A DNA stretch of 64,000 nt, taken from assembly GCA_947488295.1 (NCBI GenBank), contig CANKYU010000003.1, positions 62,001 through 126,000 on the forward strand, read 5' to 3'. Shown one piece after another: positions 42,158-51,874 of the stretch. Numbering within the stretch: position 1 is the stretch's first letter; every line of letters starts with the position of its first letter. The notes below the pieces were generated by a model. The model made no database searches and was not told the origin of the DNA. It worked only from the letters and a program-made list of their open reading frames with translations. The translations under genes and the position numbers were made by a program. The stretch is from an uncultured Anderseniella sp. (GTDB taxonomy: Bacteria; Pseudomonadota; Alphaproteobacteria; Rhizobiales; Aestuariivirgaceae).

Positions 42158-42967
42158 ATGAACATACAATCCAGACCATCGCTCTATGAACCCACTCAGA
42201 CCGGCCTGATATTTCCGGAAATACCGTCCTTCTCCTCGCTGGAGGAGGAGCGTCAGTACCGCAAGGAACATCTCGTCGGCGCCTGCCGCATGTTCGCAAG
42301 GCAGAAATTCGACTACGGATTTGCCGGACATCTGACGGTGCGTGACCCGGAGCGGAAAAACCTGTACTGGACCAATCCCATGGCGGTGCCTTTTTCGGCG
42401 GTGCGCATGTCGAACCTTATTCTGGTGGATCATGACGGGCATGTGGTGGAAGGCGACCATGCGGTGAACCGGGCCGGTTTCGTACTTCATGCAGCGGTCC
42501 ACGAGGATCATCCCGACATCGTCGCCATGTGTCATGCCCATACGATCTATGGCACAACCTGGGCGGCAACCGGCCGGGAACTGGATCCGATCAGCCAGGA
42601 TGCGGCGGCCTTCTTTGAAGATCACTGCGTGATTGACGAGGAGGCGGGCAAGGTTGCCGTCGAGGTCGAGGCAGGCAACAAGGTATCGGCCGCCTTCGGA
42701 AAGTACCGGGCTGCGATCCATCGCAATCACGGACTGCTGACGGCAAGCCGCCACAGCATCGACGCCGCAGCCTTCTGGTTTCTCGCCCTCGAACGCTGCT
42801 GCCAGCAGCAACTGGTGCTGGAGGCAACAGGCATCAAACCGGTTCTCGTTCCGCCGGACAAGGCGCGATACAGCCGGGAGCATGTCGGCAGCGAATATAT
42901 CGGCTGGCTGCATTTCCAGCCCCATTACCAGGAAGCACTGGCGGAAAACTCTGACATGCTGTCCTGA
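42158..42967 (+). CDS. class II aldolase/adducin-domain protein
   Basis: A 269-aa zinc-dependent aldolase-type protein. AAGGAGGG precedes ATG 42158. The metal and active-site segments are visible: FDYGFAGHLTVRDPE, CHAHTIYGTTWAATGREL (two His ligands) and HRNHGLLTA (third His). Members cleave sugar phosphates or decarboxylate hydroxy acids. It stands downstream of the TAXI gene, but no kinase or dehydrogenase partner is present to fix the substrate. Confidence 0.88.
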   Translation: MNIQSRPSLYEPTQTGLIFPEIPSFSSLEEERQYRKEHLVGACRMFARQKFDYGFAGHLTVRDPERKNLYWTNPMAVPFSAVRMSNLILVDHDGHVVEGDHAVNRAGFVLHAAVHEDHPDIVAMCHAHTIYGTTWAATGRELDPISQDAAAFFEDHCVIDEEAGKVAVEVEAGNKVSAAFGKYRAAIHRNHGLLTASRHSIDAAAFWFLALERCCQQQLVLEATGIKPVLVPPDKARYSREHVGSEYIGWLHFQPHYQEALAENSDMLS

Positions 42968-43137
42968 TCGCGATGAAACCAGGCTTGGGTCTTGAATGTC
43001 ACTCCGGGGGCCATGAGATCGCCAAGCAACGTGGTGAACGGGAACAAGTGTTCAATGCGGGCGTTGGTTCAGTGTGAACCAGATAGCAGCGGCGCGGACT
43101 TTGCTGCTGTTGCCTGCGCCAATGTCATTGCCCGCTT

Positions 43138-44022
43138 TCACGTTGCACCCTTAAACTGTTCAACAAACCATTTTCTGACTGCATCGATAGCCTTGGTCGT
43201 CGCCGGTCCTTTGGGGCGCACGAACCAGTAAGCATGACTTGCTTCCAGCCATACCGTAAACGGTATAACCAAACGGCCGGCGGCGACGTCGTCTGCTACG
43301 AGCAGTGACCGCCCAAGAGCGACACCCTGGTGATCGCGAACTGCCTGCAAAATGGCCGCATCATCTCCGAGACGTGGACCGGCAGGGGGTGGGCGACTGC
43401 ATCCGGCCGCCGTAAACCAGGCCGGCCAGTTTTCGGGAATATCTCCGTACAACAAAGTGGCGGTTTCCAGATCGTCAGGCTTAAGCAAACCCGTCTCTCG
43501 GGCGTATTCTGGGGAGCAGACCGGCACCACCGTTTCAGTGGCCAGCTTGACGACCTCAAGATTGGCACCGGGTCTTGGACTATATCGTATTGCGGCATCG
43601 ACCCCTTCGGTGGCGAAGTCCACAAGATGCCGCGAGGCTGTGATCCGAAGATCAATTTCAGGATGGCTGGCCATGAATTGGCCCAGACGCGGGGCGAACC
43701 AGCGGGTCGCAACCGACGGCAACATCGAAAGCGTGACGACCTGCTCAGATTGTCTGGCCTCAGCTACCGCGCTCCACATGTGTCCGAATGCGTCTGCAAG
43801 GTTACGCGCCAACTGTGCGCCTGTTGGCGTCAGGGTGAGCTTTGCCCCTCTGCGGACAAACAGTTGAATGCCCAGCGTAGCCTCGAGATCGGAAACCTGA
43901 CGCGATACACCGCTCTGTGTGATCCCAAGCTCTTTGCCAGCAGCGGTGAAGCCACCGCAGCGCGCAGCTGCCTCAAATACCTGAAGCGATCTTAATGGCG
44001 GCTTAGCATGAGCTGTATGCAT
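43138..44022 (-). CDS. LysR-family regulator (GcvA-like)
   Basis: A 294-aa LysR protein of the GcvA subgroup (PPLRSLQVFEAAARCGGFTA, GVSRQVSDLEATLGIQLFVR; effector domain with SMLPSVATRWFAPRLGQF). It is divergent from a GntP-family permease gene, with a palindrome in the gap, and probably controls it. Confidence 0.88.
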   Translation of the reverse strand: MHTAHAKPPLRSLQVFEAAARCGGFTAAGKELGITQSGVSRQVSDLEATLGIQLFVRRGAKLTLTPTGAQLARNLADAFGHMWSAVAEARQSEQVVTLSMLPSVATRWFAPRLGQFMASHPEIDLRITASRHLVDFATEGVDAAIRYSPRPGANLEVVKLATETVVPVCSPEYARETGLLKPDDLETATLLYGDIPENWPAWFTAAGCSRPPPAGPRLGDDAAILQAVRDHQGVALGRSLLVADDVAAGRLVIPFTVWLEASHAYWFVRPKGPATTKAIDAVRKWFVEQFKGAT

Positions 44023-44072
44023 GCTTATGCTACTCTTTTCTCATTTTTCTGATGTTTCATCTTACATTATCA

Positions 44073-44085
44073 TGAGTTCAACTCA
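44073..44085. promoter_or_regulatory. LysR operator candidate, LysR/GntP gap
   Basis: TGAGTT-C-AACTCA is a perfect 13-bp inverted repeat 21 bp upstream of the permease start. Candidate site for the divergent LysR regulator. Confidence 0.4.
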
Positions 44086-44105
44086 AATAGCAGGTTGGTC
44101 TGAAA

Positions 44106-45317
44106 ATGTCTGATACACATGCCGCTCTACCATACGCCAGCACGATGAAAAGGTTTGTGCCGGACATGCCGCTGGTGGTCTGGATGGTTGTTCTTGCGCT
44201 TGTGCTGGGATTGGCAGGCGGCCTCGAAGCCACTGAAATGATCGCGGCTTTCAACGATGGTTTTGGGCGCGCTTTGGGCGAATTCGCCCTGATCCTGTTG
44301 CCCTCATTCACTTTGGCCGCTGTCCTGGCGCGACAAAATGTGACGTCCGAGGCAGCAGGACGGACAACTGCATTTGCGTCACCGATTGCCGGCGCCGGCA
44401 TGATTTGCCCGGACACCGCCTATGCGGCATTGGCGCCTGCGGCAGGACGCTACAAGCTCGACATGGCTTTCGGAGCCTATACCGGGTTCAAGCTGCTGTA
44501 TCCGGCAGGACCGCTGATCGTGGCAACGGGACTTGGGGTCACCAGTCTGGCTCAGGTCGAACCGGCGGTTCTACTGCTGCTCGGTATCCTGTTGGCGTTG
44601 CCCGTCTGGGCAGCTGGTGTGGTGTGGGGCCGCTTTACAACCAATGCTGCTGTTGCCACGAGCGACATGGGCTCACCGGCAACAGGTGGCCGGCTATGGG
44701 CGACTTTCGCACCTTTCCTGGTCATGGCAGGTCTGCTTGTCATCGGCGGTGTGGTTGGGCGGACCGGTGTCGGCGTGCTCGATTTCCTGCTATTGCCAAA
44801 GGGCGCGCTGATGGCCGCGGCGGTATTGGCTCTGCTTCAAACGCCTGCGGATGAGCGCCGGGACTGTCTGGACAGTTCTGTGCGGCGGACAGGCTCCCTA
44901 TTGCTGGTGATTGGTGCTGCGAGTGCCTTCGGTGCTGTGTTGACCGGACTGGTGGCCCTGGAAAAACTGGTACCGTCGGGCAGCGGGACCGCAACTTTGC
45001 TGGCGCTGTTTGCATTGACTGTCGCATTCAAACTTGCGCAAGGGTCATCTATGGCAACCTTTGCCGCCATCGCTCCCGTGGCTGCGCCGATTGTGCTTGC
45101 CAGTGGTGTTAACCCGGTTGCGGCTGTGTTTGCTATTTGCCTGGGATCTTTCATCGCGATCCTGCCAAACGACAGCTACTATTGGCTGGTGCGCCGCGAT
45201 GCTCTGGATCATGAGGACAGTGAAGCACGTGTTATCCGCATTCTCGCGGGTGGTGCGGTAGTACAGGCGCTTGTCGGCATGGGTGTGCTCATGATCGCTT
45301 TGGCGCTTTGGGCATAG
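44106..45317 (+). CDS. GntP-family permease
   Basis: A 403-aa membrane protein with about 12 helices, shorter than the typical 430-450-aa GntP/DsdX proton symporters. Family segments include PIAGAGMICPDTAYAALAPA, SGSGTATLLALFALTVAFKL, QGSSMATFAAIAPVAAPIVL and CLGSFIAILPNDSYYWLV. Substrates in the family are gluconate, serine, glycerate or lactate-like acids. Divergent from and probably regulated by the GcvA-like protein. Confidence 0.87.
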   Translation: MSDTHAALPYASTMKRFVPDMPLVVWMVVLALVLGLAGGLEATEMIAAFNDGFGRALGEFALILLPSFTLAAVLARQNVTSEAAGRTTAFASPIAGAGMICPDTAYAALAPAAGRYKLDMAFGAYTGFKLLYPAGPLIVATGLGVTSLAQVEPAVLLLLGILLALPVWAAGVVWGRFTTNAAVATSDMGSPATGGRLWATFAPFLVMAGLLVIGGVVGRTGVGVLDFLLLPKGALMAAAVLALLQTPADERRDCLDSSVRRTGSLLLVIGAASAFGAVLTGLVALEKLVPSGSGTATLLALFALTVAFKLAQGSSMATFAAIAPVAAPIVLASGVNPVAAVFAICLGSFIAILPNDSYYWLVRRDALDHEDSEARVIRILAGGAVVQALVGMGVLMIALALWA

Positions 45318-45427
45318 CCGGCTTCGCAGTACGGCCACCCAGGTTGGAACATTGAGGCATTCGGCAATTTTACAAACGTGAAAGTGTCCATCTTTGCCAC
45401 TAGAGCCGCCCGACCGGCCCAACCCGG

Positions 45428-45457
45428 TTGACCTGCCGGATCGCGCCTGCCCATATA
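45428..45457 (+). promoter_or_regulatory. promoter of the nucleoside operon
   Basis: TTGACC (45428-45433), an 18-bp spacer and CATATA (45452-45457) lie directly before the ATG at 45464. No ribosome site is visible, so the first gene may be translated from a leaderless mRNA. Confidence 0.4.
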
Positions 45458-45463
45458 TCCGGC

Positions 45464-46342
45464 ATGATCTTCAATTTCGGATCCATCAATGTCGACCATG
45501 TCTACAGGGTGGCGGATATGCCGTTGCCGGGTGAGACCTTGACCGCCGGGTCGTACCGGAAACTGCTGGGCGGCAAGGGCATCAACCAGTCGATCGCCAT
45601 TGCCCGGGCAGGGCAGATGCCTGTTCACGTCGGTGCCGTGGGCAGTGATGATCACTGGACGATTGCGCAGGTGAAAAGTTTTGGCATTGATACCGGTCAC
45701 ATCGCCCAGTCTGCACACCCGACGGGACATGCAGTCATCTATGTGGATGATACCGGCGAGAACCAGATCGTGATTTACGGCGGCGCCAACCGGGACCTGC
45801 AGCCGGCGCAGATTGACACCGCGTTCAAGGCCCACGGCGCCGGCGATCACTGGGTGCTCGTCCAGAACGAAACCAACCTGTTGGTGGAAATCGTCGATCG
45901 GGCGAAAGCCAGCGGTTTCAAGGTTGCCTACAGCGCGGCCCCGTTTGTGGCAGATACCGTTGCCGGGTTGATAAATAAGATCGACATTCTGGCAGTGAAC
46001 GAAATCGAGGCGCAGGAAGCCGCCGGGCTCCTCGGTGTTGACGTTTCCAGTATCGCCGTTCCGGAACTGCTTGTTACCCGGGGCAGCCAGGGCGTCGAAT
46101 TTTACAGCCACGGTGAGATGCATCATCATCCGGCGTTCCAGGTGGATGCCGTCGACACGACCGGCGCGGGTGATACGTTCCTGGGAAGTTTCCTGGCACA
46201 CCATTGTCAGGGCGCTGATATCGCCCGATCACTTCGCTATGCCTCGGCGGCCAGCGCGCTGCAGGTCACCAGGCCTGGTGCTGCAGTTGCCATTCCGGCA
46301 CGTGAAGAAGTTGAAACGTTTCTGAAACAACGGAAAACCTGA
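45464..46342 (+). CDS. PfkB-family ribokinase-like sugar kinase
   Basis: A 292-aa kinase. PfkB motif 1 is GGKGIN (36-41) and motif 2 DTTGAGDTF, with the catalytic Asp. NFGSINVDHVYRVADMPLPG at the N-terminus is ribokinase-like. First gene of the nucleoside operon, so it likely phosphorylates the ribose (or deoxyribose) freed by the hydrolase encoded next. The start at 45464 fits the family; an upstream frame from 45428 runs over the promoter. Confidence 0.88.
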   Translation: MIFNFGSINVDHVYRVADMPLPGETLTAGSYRKLLGGKGINQSIAIARAGQMPVHVGAVGSDDHWTIAQVKSFGIDTGHIAQSAHPTGHAVIYVDDTGENQIVIYGGANRDLQPAQIDTAFKAHGAGDHWVLVQNETNLLVEIVDRAKASGFKVAYSAAPFVADTVAGLINKIDILAVNEIEAQEAAGLLGVDVSSIAVPELLVTRGSQGVEFYSHGEMHHHPAFQVDAVDTTGAGDTFLGSFLAHHCQGADIARSLRYASAASALQVTRPGAAVAIPAREEVETFLKQRKT

Positions 46343-46344
46343 TC

Positions 46345-47265
46345 TTGCAAAAAGTCATAATCGATACAGATCCCGGCATAGATGATGCAATGGCGGTGCT
46401 GTTTGCCTGCCTTTGCCCGGACATTGAGCTGGTCGGGCTGACCAGCATTTTCGGCAATGTCACCACGGATATCGCCACCCGCAATGCGAAGGCGCTTGTG
46501 GAAATGGCGCGCCTTGATGTGCCGGTTGCACGCGGCGCCGATGCGCCCATTCAACAGGCCGTCAGGCCGGTTGCCTGGGAGGTGCATGGGCGCGAAGGCT
46601 TTGGTCACGTGGCCCCGATCACGCCCGCAGGCCAGCATGTGGACGAAACCGCTGCCGAATTCATCTGCCGCAGCGTTTCGGAAAACCCCGGCGAGATTGT
46701 CCTGTGCCCGGTAGGCCCGCTGACCAATCTGGCCCGGGCCCTGGAACTGGACCCGGCCATTGCCGGCAAGGTGAAATCCGTCACCGTGATGGGCGGCAGC
46801 CTTGATGCGGGCGGCAATGTCACGCCGTCTTCGGAGGCCAATATCTGGCAGGACCCCCATGCCGCAGACGTGGTTTTTGCGGCCGGCTGGGACGTCACCA
46901 TGGTCGGGCTTGACGTGACGCACCAGGTGAAATGCACACCTGAGCATTTTGCCAGTCTCGCCAAGCCGGCTCCGGTCCTGGGCGGTTTTCTCAATGAAGC
47001 CGTGCAGCACTATTTTGAGTTTCATCGTGAGGTCGACGGATTTGACGGCTGCTACATGCATGATCCAAGTGCAGTAGTGTCGATTGTCCGGCCTGACCTG
47101 TTTACGGTTGAACCGGAACCTTTACGTGTTATCGTCGAGGGTGAGGAAACAGGGCGCACTGTCCGAGCCGGCGGCTCAGACCGCCGGGCCACATCGGTTT
47201 GTACCGGTGTCGAGGTGGACGCGGTTCGTGACCTGTTTCTTAAGACTGTCAGTAGCGGATTTTGA
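46345..47265 (+). CDS. inosine-uridine type nucleoside hydrolase
   Basis: A 306-aa nucleoside N-ribohydrolase that cleaves ribonucleosides to base and ribose. The calcium-site signature DTDPGIDDA (7-15) is perfect; VCPVGPLTN-type LCPVGPLTNLARAL, VMGGS and the C-terminal HDPSAVVSI are present. The start is TTG at 46345, 2 nt after the kinase stop. Second gene of the operon with a BMP-type importer. Confidence 0.92.
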   Translation: MQKVIIDTDPGIDDAMAVLFACLCPDIELVGLTSIFGNVTTDIATRNAKALVEMARLDVPVARGADAPIQQAVRPVAWEVHGREGFGHVAPITPAGQHVDETAAEFICRSVSENPGEIVLCPVGPLTNLARALELDPAIAGKVKSVTVMGGSLDAGGNVTPSSEANIWQDPHAADVVFAAGWDVTMVGLDVTHQVKCTPEHFASLAKPAPVLGGFLNEAVQHYFEFHREVDGFDGCYMHDPSAVVSIVRPDLFTVEPEPLRVIVEGEETGRTVRAGGSDRRATSVCTGVEVDAVRDLFLKTVSSGF

Positions 47266-47280
47266 AAGAAACAGGGATAC

Positions 47281-48123
47281 ATGTCCGACTTCAATGTACT
47301 TGCCATCGACTGCAATGACCCGGACGCCGGAAGCAGGTTTGTCACGTCTCTGCATGAAACCGGTTTTGCCATCCTGAAAAACCATCCCGTCGAACCGGGT
47401 GAAATCTCGCGCATGTACGATGCCTGGCAGCAGTTTTTCGCCGGTGACGCCAAGCATGGTTTCACGGCCCGGCGCGGCGACATGCATGGCTATTACGGCT
47501 TCAAGTCGGAAAACGCAAAGGACAGTGCGCACAAGGACCTGAAGGAATTCTACCATGTCTACGAGACCTCGCCGGTCCCGTCCGATGTGGAAACCGAAAC
47601 CCGCACATTTCACGCCAGGATGATGGAGATTGGCCGCCTGCTGCTCGGCTGGCTGGACGACAACACCCCCGACCATGTCAGGACAGGATTCTCGCAGCCG
47701 CTGACCGGCATGGTGGAGAACAGCACCCAGAACCTGCTGCGGGTCCTGCACTACCCACCCATCGAAGATGATGCCGAGCCCGGCGAAATGCGTGCGGCGG
47801 CACACGAGGACATCAACCTGATTACGCTGCTGGTGACCGGCAGCGAACCCGGTCTTCAGGCCCGCGACAAGCACGGCAACTGGCACGATGTGCCGTGCCA
47901 GACCGGCTATATCACCGTCAATGCCGGTGACATGCTGGCCAAGGCCTCGGGCGGATACTATCCTTCGACCACACATCAGGTGGTCAATCCGCCCGACAGC
48001 GCCAACCGGTCGCGCTATTCCATGCCGCTGTTTGTACATCCGCGTCCGGATGTGAAGCTGGACAAGGATTTGTCGGCAGGTGACTATCTTGCACAGAGGT
48101 TGAAGGAAATCGGGCTGACATAA
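47281..48123 (+). CDS. Fe(II)/2-oxoglutarate dioxygenase (isopenicillin-N-synthase type)
   Basis: A 280-aa oxygenase of the IPNS/plant-2OG family. Iron ligands H175 and D177 (AAHEDINLITLL) and H232 (STTHQVVNP), plus the 2-oxoglutarate RxS pair (R245, S247 in RSRYSMPLF), are all present, so it should be active. It sits between the nucleoside hydrolase and the importer genes (15-bp and 55-bp gaps). This suggests hydroxylation of an imported nucleoside or base, as in fungal thymine 7-hydroxylase or deoxynucleoside hydroxylases; the substrate is not known. Confidence 0.88.
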   Translation: MSDFNVLAIDCNDPDAGSRFVTSLHETGFAILKNHPVEPGEISRMYDAWQQFFAGDAKHGFTARRGDMHGYYGFKSENAKDSAHKDLKEFYHVYETSPVPSDVETETRTFHARMMEIGRLLLGWLDDNTPDHVRTGFSQPLTGMVENSTQNLLRVLHYPPIEDDAEPGEMRAAAHEDINLITLLVTGSEPGLQARDKHGNWHDVPCQTGYITVNAGDMLAKASGGYYPSTTHQVVNPPDSANRSRYSMPLFVHPRPDVKLDKDLSAGDYLAQRLKEIGLT

Positions 48124-48178
48124 ACTTCGGATAACTGGAAATACGGCTAACTGGGTGGCCATAACAGGGTGAGGGAAA

Positions 48179-49180
48179 ATGCAAAACATTCTGAGAATTA
48201 TCGTTGTCGGTATCTTTGCCATGCTGTCCGGCACAGCATGGGCCGAAGAGTTCAAGCCCGCCGTTGTCTACGACATGGGCGGCAAGTTCGACAAATCATT
48301 CAATGAGGGCGTGTATAACGGCATCAAGCGCTTCGAAGAGGAGACCGGTGTCAAGGTCATGGACTTTGAGGTTACCAACGAAACCCAGCGCGAACAGGCC
48401 ATGCAGCGTATGGCCAAGCGCGGCGCAACCGTGATCCTGGGCGTTGGTTTTGCCCAGGCAGATGCGATCAACAAGGTGGCTGCCGAGCACCCCGACAAGA
48501 AGTTTGCCATTATCGATGTGAGCTGGCTCGACCAGCCCAATCTGCGCCAGTATGCCTTCAAGGAGCATGAGGGCAGTTATCTGGTCGGCATGGCCGCAGC
48601 CCTGGCGTCGAAGACCGGCAAGGTCGGTTTTGTCGGCGGCATGGACATTCCGCTGATCCGGGCGTTTGCCTGCGGTTATGTGCAGGGTGTGAAGAAGGTC
48701 AAGGCCGACATGGACGTGCTGCAGAACATGACCGGTACCACGCCTGCGGCCTGGAACAATCCCGGCAAGGGTGCTGAGCTTGCCCAGAGCCAGATCGACC
48801 GCGGCGCGGATGTGATCTACCAGGCAGCTGGCGGCACCGGCATTGGCGTCATCCGCGCAGCGGCTGATGCGGGCAAGTTTTCAATCGGCGTGGACTCCAA
48901 CCAGAACCATCTGGCGCCGGGTTCCGTTCTCACCTCGATGCTGAAGCGGGTTGATGTTGCTGCCTATGAAACCATGAAGGACGCCATGTCCGGCAAGTTC
49001 GATACCGGTGTGCGCTCGCTGGGGCTTGCCGAGGACGGTGTCGGCTGGGCGCTGGATGAACACAACGCCAAATTGATCACCGATGACATGAAGGCCAAGA
49101 TCGAAGCGGCAAGTGCCGACATTGTGGCCGGAAAAATCACCGTGCACGATTATCGCAGCGACAGTTCCTGCCCGAACTGA
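48179..49180 (+). CDS. BMP-family nucleoside-binding protein of an ABC importer
   Basis: A 333-aa periplasmic protein. Signal peptide ILRIIVVGIFAMLSGTAWA with cleavage before EEF. The BMP (PnrA/BmpA) fold is evident: VVYDMGGKFDKSFNEGVYNG, VGMAAALASKTGKVGFVGG, YQAAGGTGIGVIRAAADAG, GVDSNQNHLAPGSVLTSMLK. PnrA-type proteins bind purine nucleosides. It feeds the ATPase and permeases encoded next. Confidence 0.93.
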   Translation: MQNILRIIVVGIFAMLSGTAWAEEFKPAVVYDMGGKFDKSFNEGVYNGIKRFEEETGVKVMDFEVTNETQREQAMQRMAKRGATVILGVGFAQADAINKVAAEHPDKKFAIIDVSWLDQPNLRQYAFKEHEGSYLVGMAAALASKTGKVGFVGGMDIPLIRAFACGYVQGVKKVKADMDVLQNMTGTTPAAWNNPGKGAELAQSQIDRGADVIYQAAGGTGIGVIRAAADAGKFSIGVDSNQNHLAPGSVLTSMLKRVDVAAYETMKDAMSGKFDTGVRSLGLAEDGVGWALDEHNAKLITDDMKAKIEAASADIVAGKITVHDYRSDSSCPN

Positions 49181-49202
49181 GTCTTCAGGCAGCTTCGCGC
49201 CC

Positions 49203-50753
49203 GTGCAAGATGACAAGACCAGTGCGGCTCCCGCAATCGAGCTGATCGATATCTGCAAGTCCTTTGGGCCGGTTCGGGCCAACAGGGATGTGTCCCTGCG
49301 GGTCGAACCGGGCACCATTCACGGCATTGTCGGGGAAAACGGGGCCGGCAAATCGACGCTGATGAATGTGCTGTATGGCCACTACCAGGCCGACAGCGGC
49401 GAGATGAGGGTTGCCGGCCAAGCGGTTATACTGCGCTCCAGCGCTGATGCGATCGGCCTCGGCATCGGCATGGTGCACCAGCATTTCATGCTGGTGTCCA
49501 ACATGACGGTGCTGGAAAACGTCATGCTGGGCAGCGAGGGCGGGCCGCTGCTACGCTCCGGCAAGCGCGAAACCCTGAACACCCTTAAAAGACTTGCTGA
49601 CGATTACGGCATGGAGGTCGATGCCGATGCGGTGATTGCAGACCTGCCCGTCGGCATCCGCCAGAGAATTGAGATCATCAAGGCCATCAAGGGCGGTGCC
49701 CGCATTCTCATTCTCGATGAACCCACCGGGGTGCTGACGCCCGGCGAAGCCGACAAGTTGTTCGAGGTGCTCAGGGCGCTGCAGCGCAACGGGGTGACGG
49801 TGCTGCTGATCACCCACAAGCTCGATGAAATCATGGCGATAACCGATGCCGTGTCGGTCATGCGTCATGGTGAGATCGTCGGGCACCGGCGCACGCAGGA
49901 CACCAGCCCGGCCGAACTGGCCAGGCTGATGGTGGGCCGCGATGTGCTGCTGAGCGTTGATCGCGGAAGTGCCAATCCCGGTGAAGTGTTGCTGCAGGTA
50001 TCGGAACTTGCCTGCACCTCGTCGCGTGGCAGGCAGGTGTTGAGTGATATCAGCTTCGATGTCCGCTCCGGAGAAATTTTCGGCATTGCCGGCGTGTCCG
50101 GCAACGGTCAGACCGAGTTGCTGGAGGTCATTGCCGGCATGCGTAAATTCGAGGCCGGATCGGTCGCGCTGCTGGGCGAAACCATCACCCCGGGTGCGCC
50201 CAAGACCCCGGCGCAGATACGTGATCTGCGGGTCGCCCACATACCCGAAGACCGACACCAGTTCGGGCTGATCCTGTCGTTCGATGCCAAGGGCAATGCC
50301 ATTCTGGGCTATCACCAGTCCGCCGATTACGGATCGGGTTATTTTCTCGATGAAGATGCTGTTGCCACCCATTGCAACAAGCTCATGTCGGACCATGACG
50401 TCAGGCCCGGCAACCCGGCACTTGCCGCCCGGAATTTTTCCGGCGGCAACCAGCAGAAGCTTGTCATTGCCCGTGAAACCGACACGGATCCGAAAATCCT
50501 GATTGTCGGCCAGCCGACCCGCGGTGTCGACGTCGGCGCGATAGAATTCATCCACAGGCAGCTGCTGGCCCTGCGCGATGCCGGCTGCGCCATCCTGCTG
50601 GTGTCGGCCGAGCTTGATGAAATCATCGGGCTGTCCGACCGGATCATGGTCATGAACGGCGGCAGGCAGATGGGTATCCTGGACAGTGCGGACGCGGGCA
50701 GGGACCGGCTCGGCACCATGATGGCCGGCATTGCAGAGGCGGCAACGCCATGA
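49203..50753 (+). CDS. nucleoside ABC importer, double ATPase subunit
   Basis: A 516-aa protein of two fused ABC domains, as in NupO/YufO. Domain 1 has Walker A GENGAGKST and Walker B LILDEPTGVL; its signature is degenerate (DLPVGIRQRIEIIKA). Domain 2 has a degenerate Walker A (GVSGNGQTELLE) and a proper signature NFSGGNQQKLVIAR, the asymmetry normal for this type. The start is GTG at 49203. Stop and permease start overlap (ATGA). Confidence 0.93.
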   Translation: MQDDKTSAAPAIELIDICKSFGPVRANRDVSLRVEPGTIHGIVGENGAGKSTLMNVLYGHYQADSGEMRVAGQAVILRSSADAIGLGIGMVHQHFMLVSNMTVLENVMLGSEGGPLLRSGKRETLNTLKRLADDYGMEVDADAVIADLPVGIRQRIEIIKAIKGGARILILDEPTGVLTPGEADKLFEVLRALQRNGVTVLLITHKLDEIMAITDAVSVMRHGEIVGHRRTQDTSPAELARLMVGRDVLLSVDRGSANPGEVLLQVSELACTSSRGRQVLSDISFDVRSGEIFGIAGVSGNGQTELLEVIAGMRKFEAGSVALLGETITPGAPKTPAQIRDLRVAHIPEDRHQFGLILSFDAKGNAILGYHQSADYGSGYFLDEDAVATHCNKLMSDHDVRPGNPALAARNFSGGNQQKLVIARETDTDPKILIVGQPTRGVDVGAIEFIHRQLLALRDAGCAILLVSAELDEIIGLSDRIMVMNGGRQMGILDSADAGRDRLGTMMAGIAEAATP

Positions 50754-51874
50754 CGTCGGCACCACCCTTGCCCCGATGGGCTGATGTTTTCGTTCTGCCT
50801 CTGATCAACTTGTTTGTGGCGCTGTCGGTGTGCGGGTTGATTGTCCTGGCGCTCGGCGAAAACCCGTTTGTTGCCATTCAGGTGATGATCAAGGGCGCCT
50901 TCGTCTATCCCGGCAGCCTGGGCTACACGCTGTATTACACCACCAATTTCATCTTTACAGGTCTTGCCGTCGCGGTTGCCGCGCACGCGATGATGTTCAA
51001 TATCGGCGGCGAGGGCCAGGCCTATATCGGCGGGCTCGGGGCAGGGCTGGTGGCTCTGTGGCTGGCGCCCATGGCGCCGCTGGTGCTGGTCATTCCGGTT
51101 GCCATCCTGGCCGCCGCCCTGTTCGGCGCCGTGTGGGGGCTGGTGCCGGGATACCTGCAGGCCTATCGCGGCAGCCACATCGTCATCACCACGATCATGT
51201 TCAATTTCATCGCCAGCGCGATCATGGTCTGGCTGCTGGCCGGCACTCTCATGCAGCCGGGACAGCAATCACCGCACACCGCCCAGTTCGCCGTGTCCGG
51301 GCAGATGCCGAAGCTGCATGACATGCTGAACGCCCTGTCTTTCAACGTGGCCGCATCGCCGCTCAACCTGTCGTTCCTGCTGGCGCTGGCGGCTCTGTTC
51401 GGGTTCTGGGTCCTGATCTGGAAAACCCGCATCGGTTATGAAATCCGCGCCGTCGGGCAGAACCCGAAGGCGGCGCATTATGCCGGCATCAATGTGCCGC
51501 TGGTCATCGTATTCGCATTGGCTGTGTCCGGTGCCTGCGCCGGGTTGATGGCCACCAACGAAATTCTCGGCGTACAGCATCGCGTGGTGCTGAACTTTAC
51601 GTCCGGCTACGGTTTTGCCGGCATCGCCATTGCCCTGATGGGCCGCAACCATCCGGTCGGCATCTTCTTCGCCAGCCTGCTGTTCGGGGCCTTGTATCAG
51701 GGCGGCGCGGAGCTTGATTTCGAGTTCCAGTCGATCACCCGGGAAATCGTACTGCTGATACAGGGCATGATAGTGCTGTTTTCAGGCGCGCTCGCCTACA
51801 TGTTCTCCGCTCCGCTGGCCAGACTGCTGGCACGCGTGCTGGTGCGGTCGAAACCGGTCGAAGGTGAGGCATGA
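50750..51874 (+). CDS. nucleoside ABC importer permease 1
   Basis: A 374-aa inner-membrane subunit with about ten helices, of the BPD_transp_2 (RbsC/NupP-like) type (MMFNIGGEGQAYIGGLGAGL, AYRGSHIVITTIMFNFIASA, YGFAGIAIALMGRNHPVGIF). It overlaps the ATPase gene and the second permease gene by 4 bp each, so subunit production is coupled. Confidence 0.92.
   Translation: MTSAPPLPRWADVFVLPLINLFVALSVCGLIVLALGENPFVAIQVMIKGAFVYPGSLGYTLYYTTNFIFTGLAVAVAAHAMMFNIGGEGQAYIGGLGAGLVALWLAPMAPLVLVIPVAILAAALFGAVWGLVPGYLQAYRGSHIVITTIMFNFIASAIMVWLLAGTLMQPGQQSPHTAQFAVSGQMPKLHDMLNALSFNVAASPLNLSFLLALAALFGFWVLIWKTRIGYEIRAVGQNPKAAHYAGINVPLVIVFALAVSGACAGLMATNEILGVQHRVVLNFTSGYGFAGIAIALMGRNHPVGIFFASLLFGALYQGGAELDFEFQSITREIVLLIQGMIVLFSGALAYMFSAPLARLLARVLVRSKPVEGEA

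Noticed and set aside
43065..43081. Hairpin TGGTTCA-GTG-TGAACCA after the aldolase gene
   Set aside because: Only 7 bp, AT-balanced and without a T tract; could be chance.
49551..50765. 404-codon minus-strand frame
   Set aside because: Antisense to the double ABC ATPase; no domain seen.
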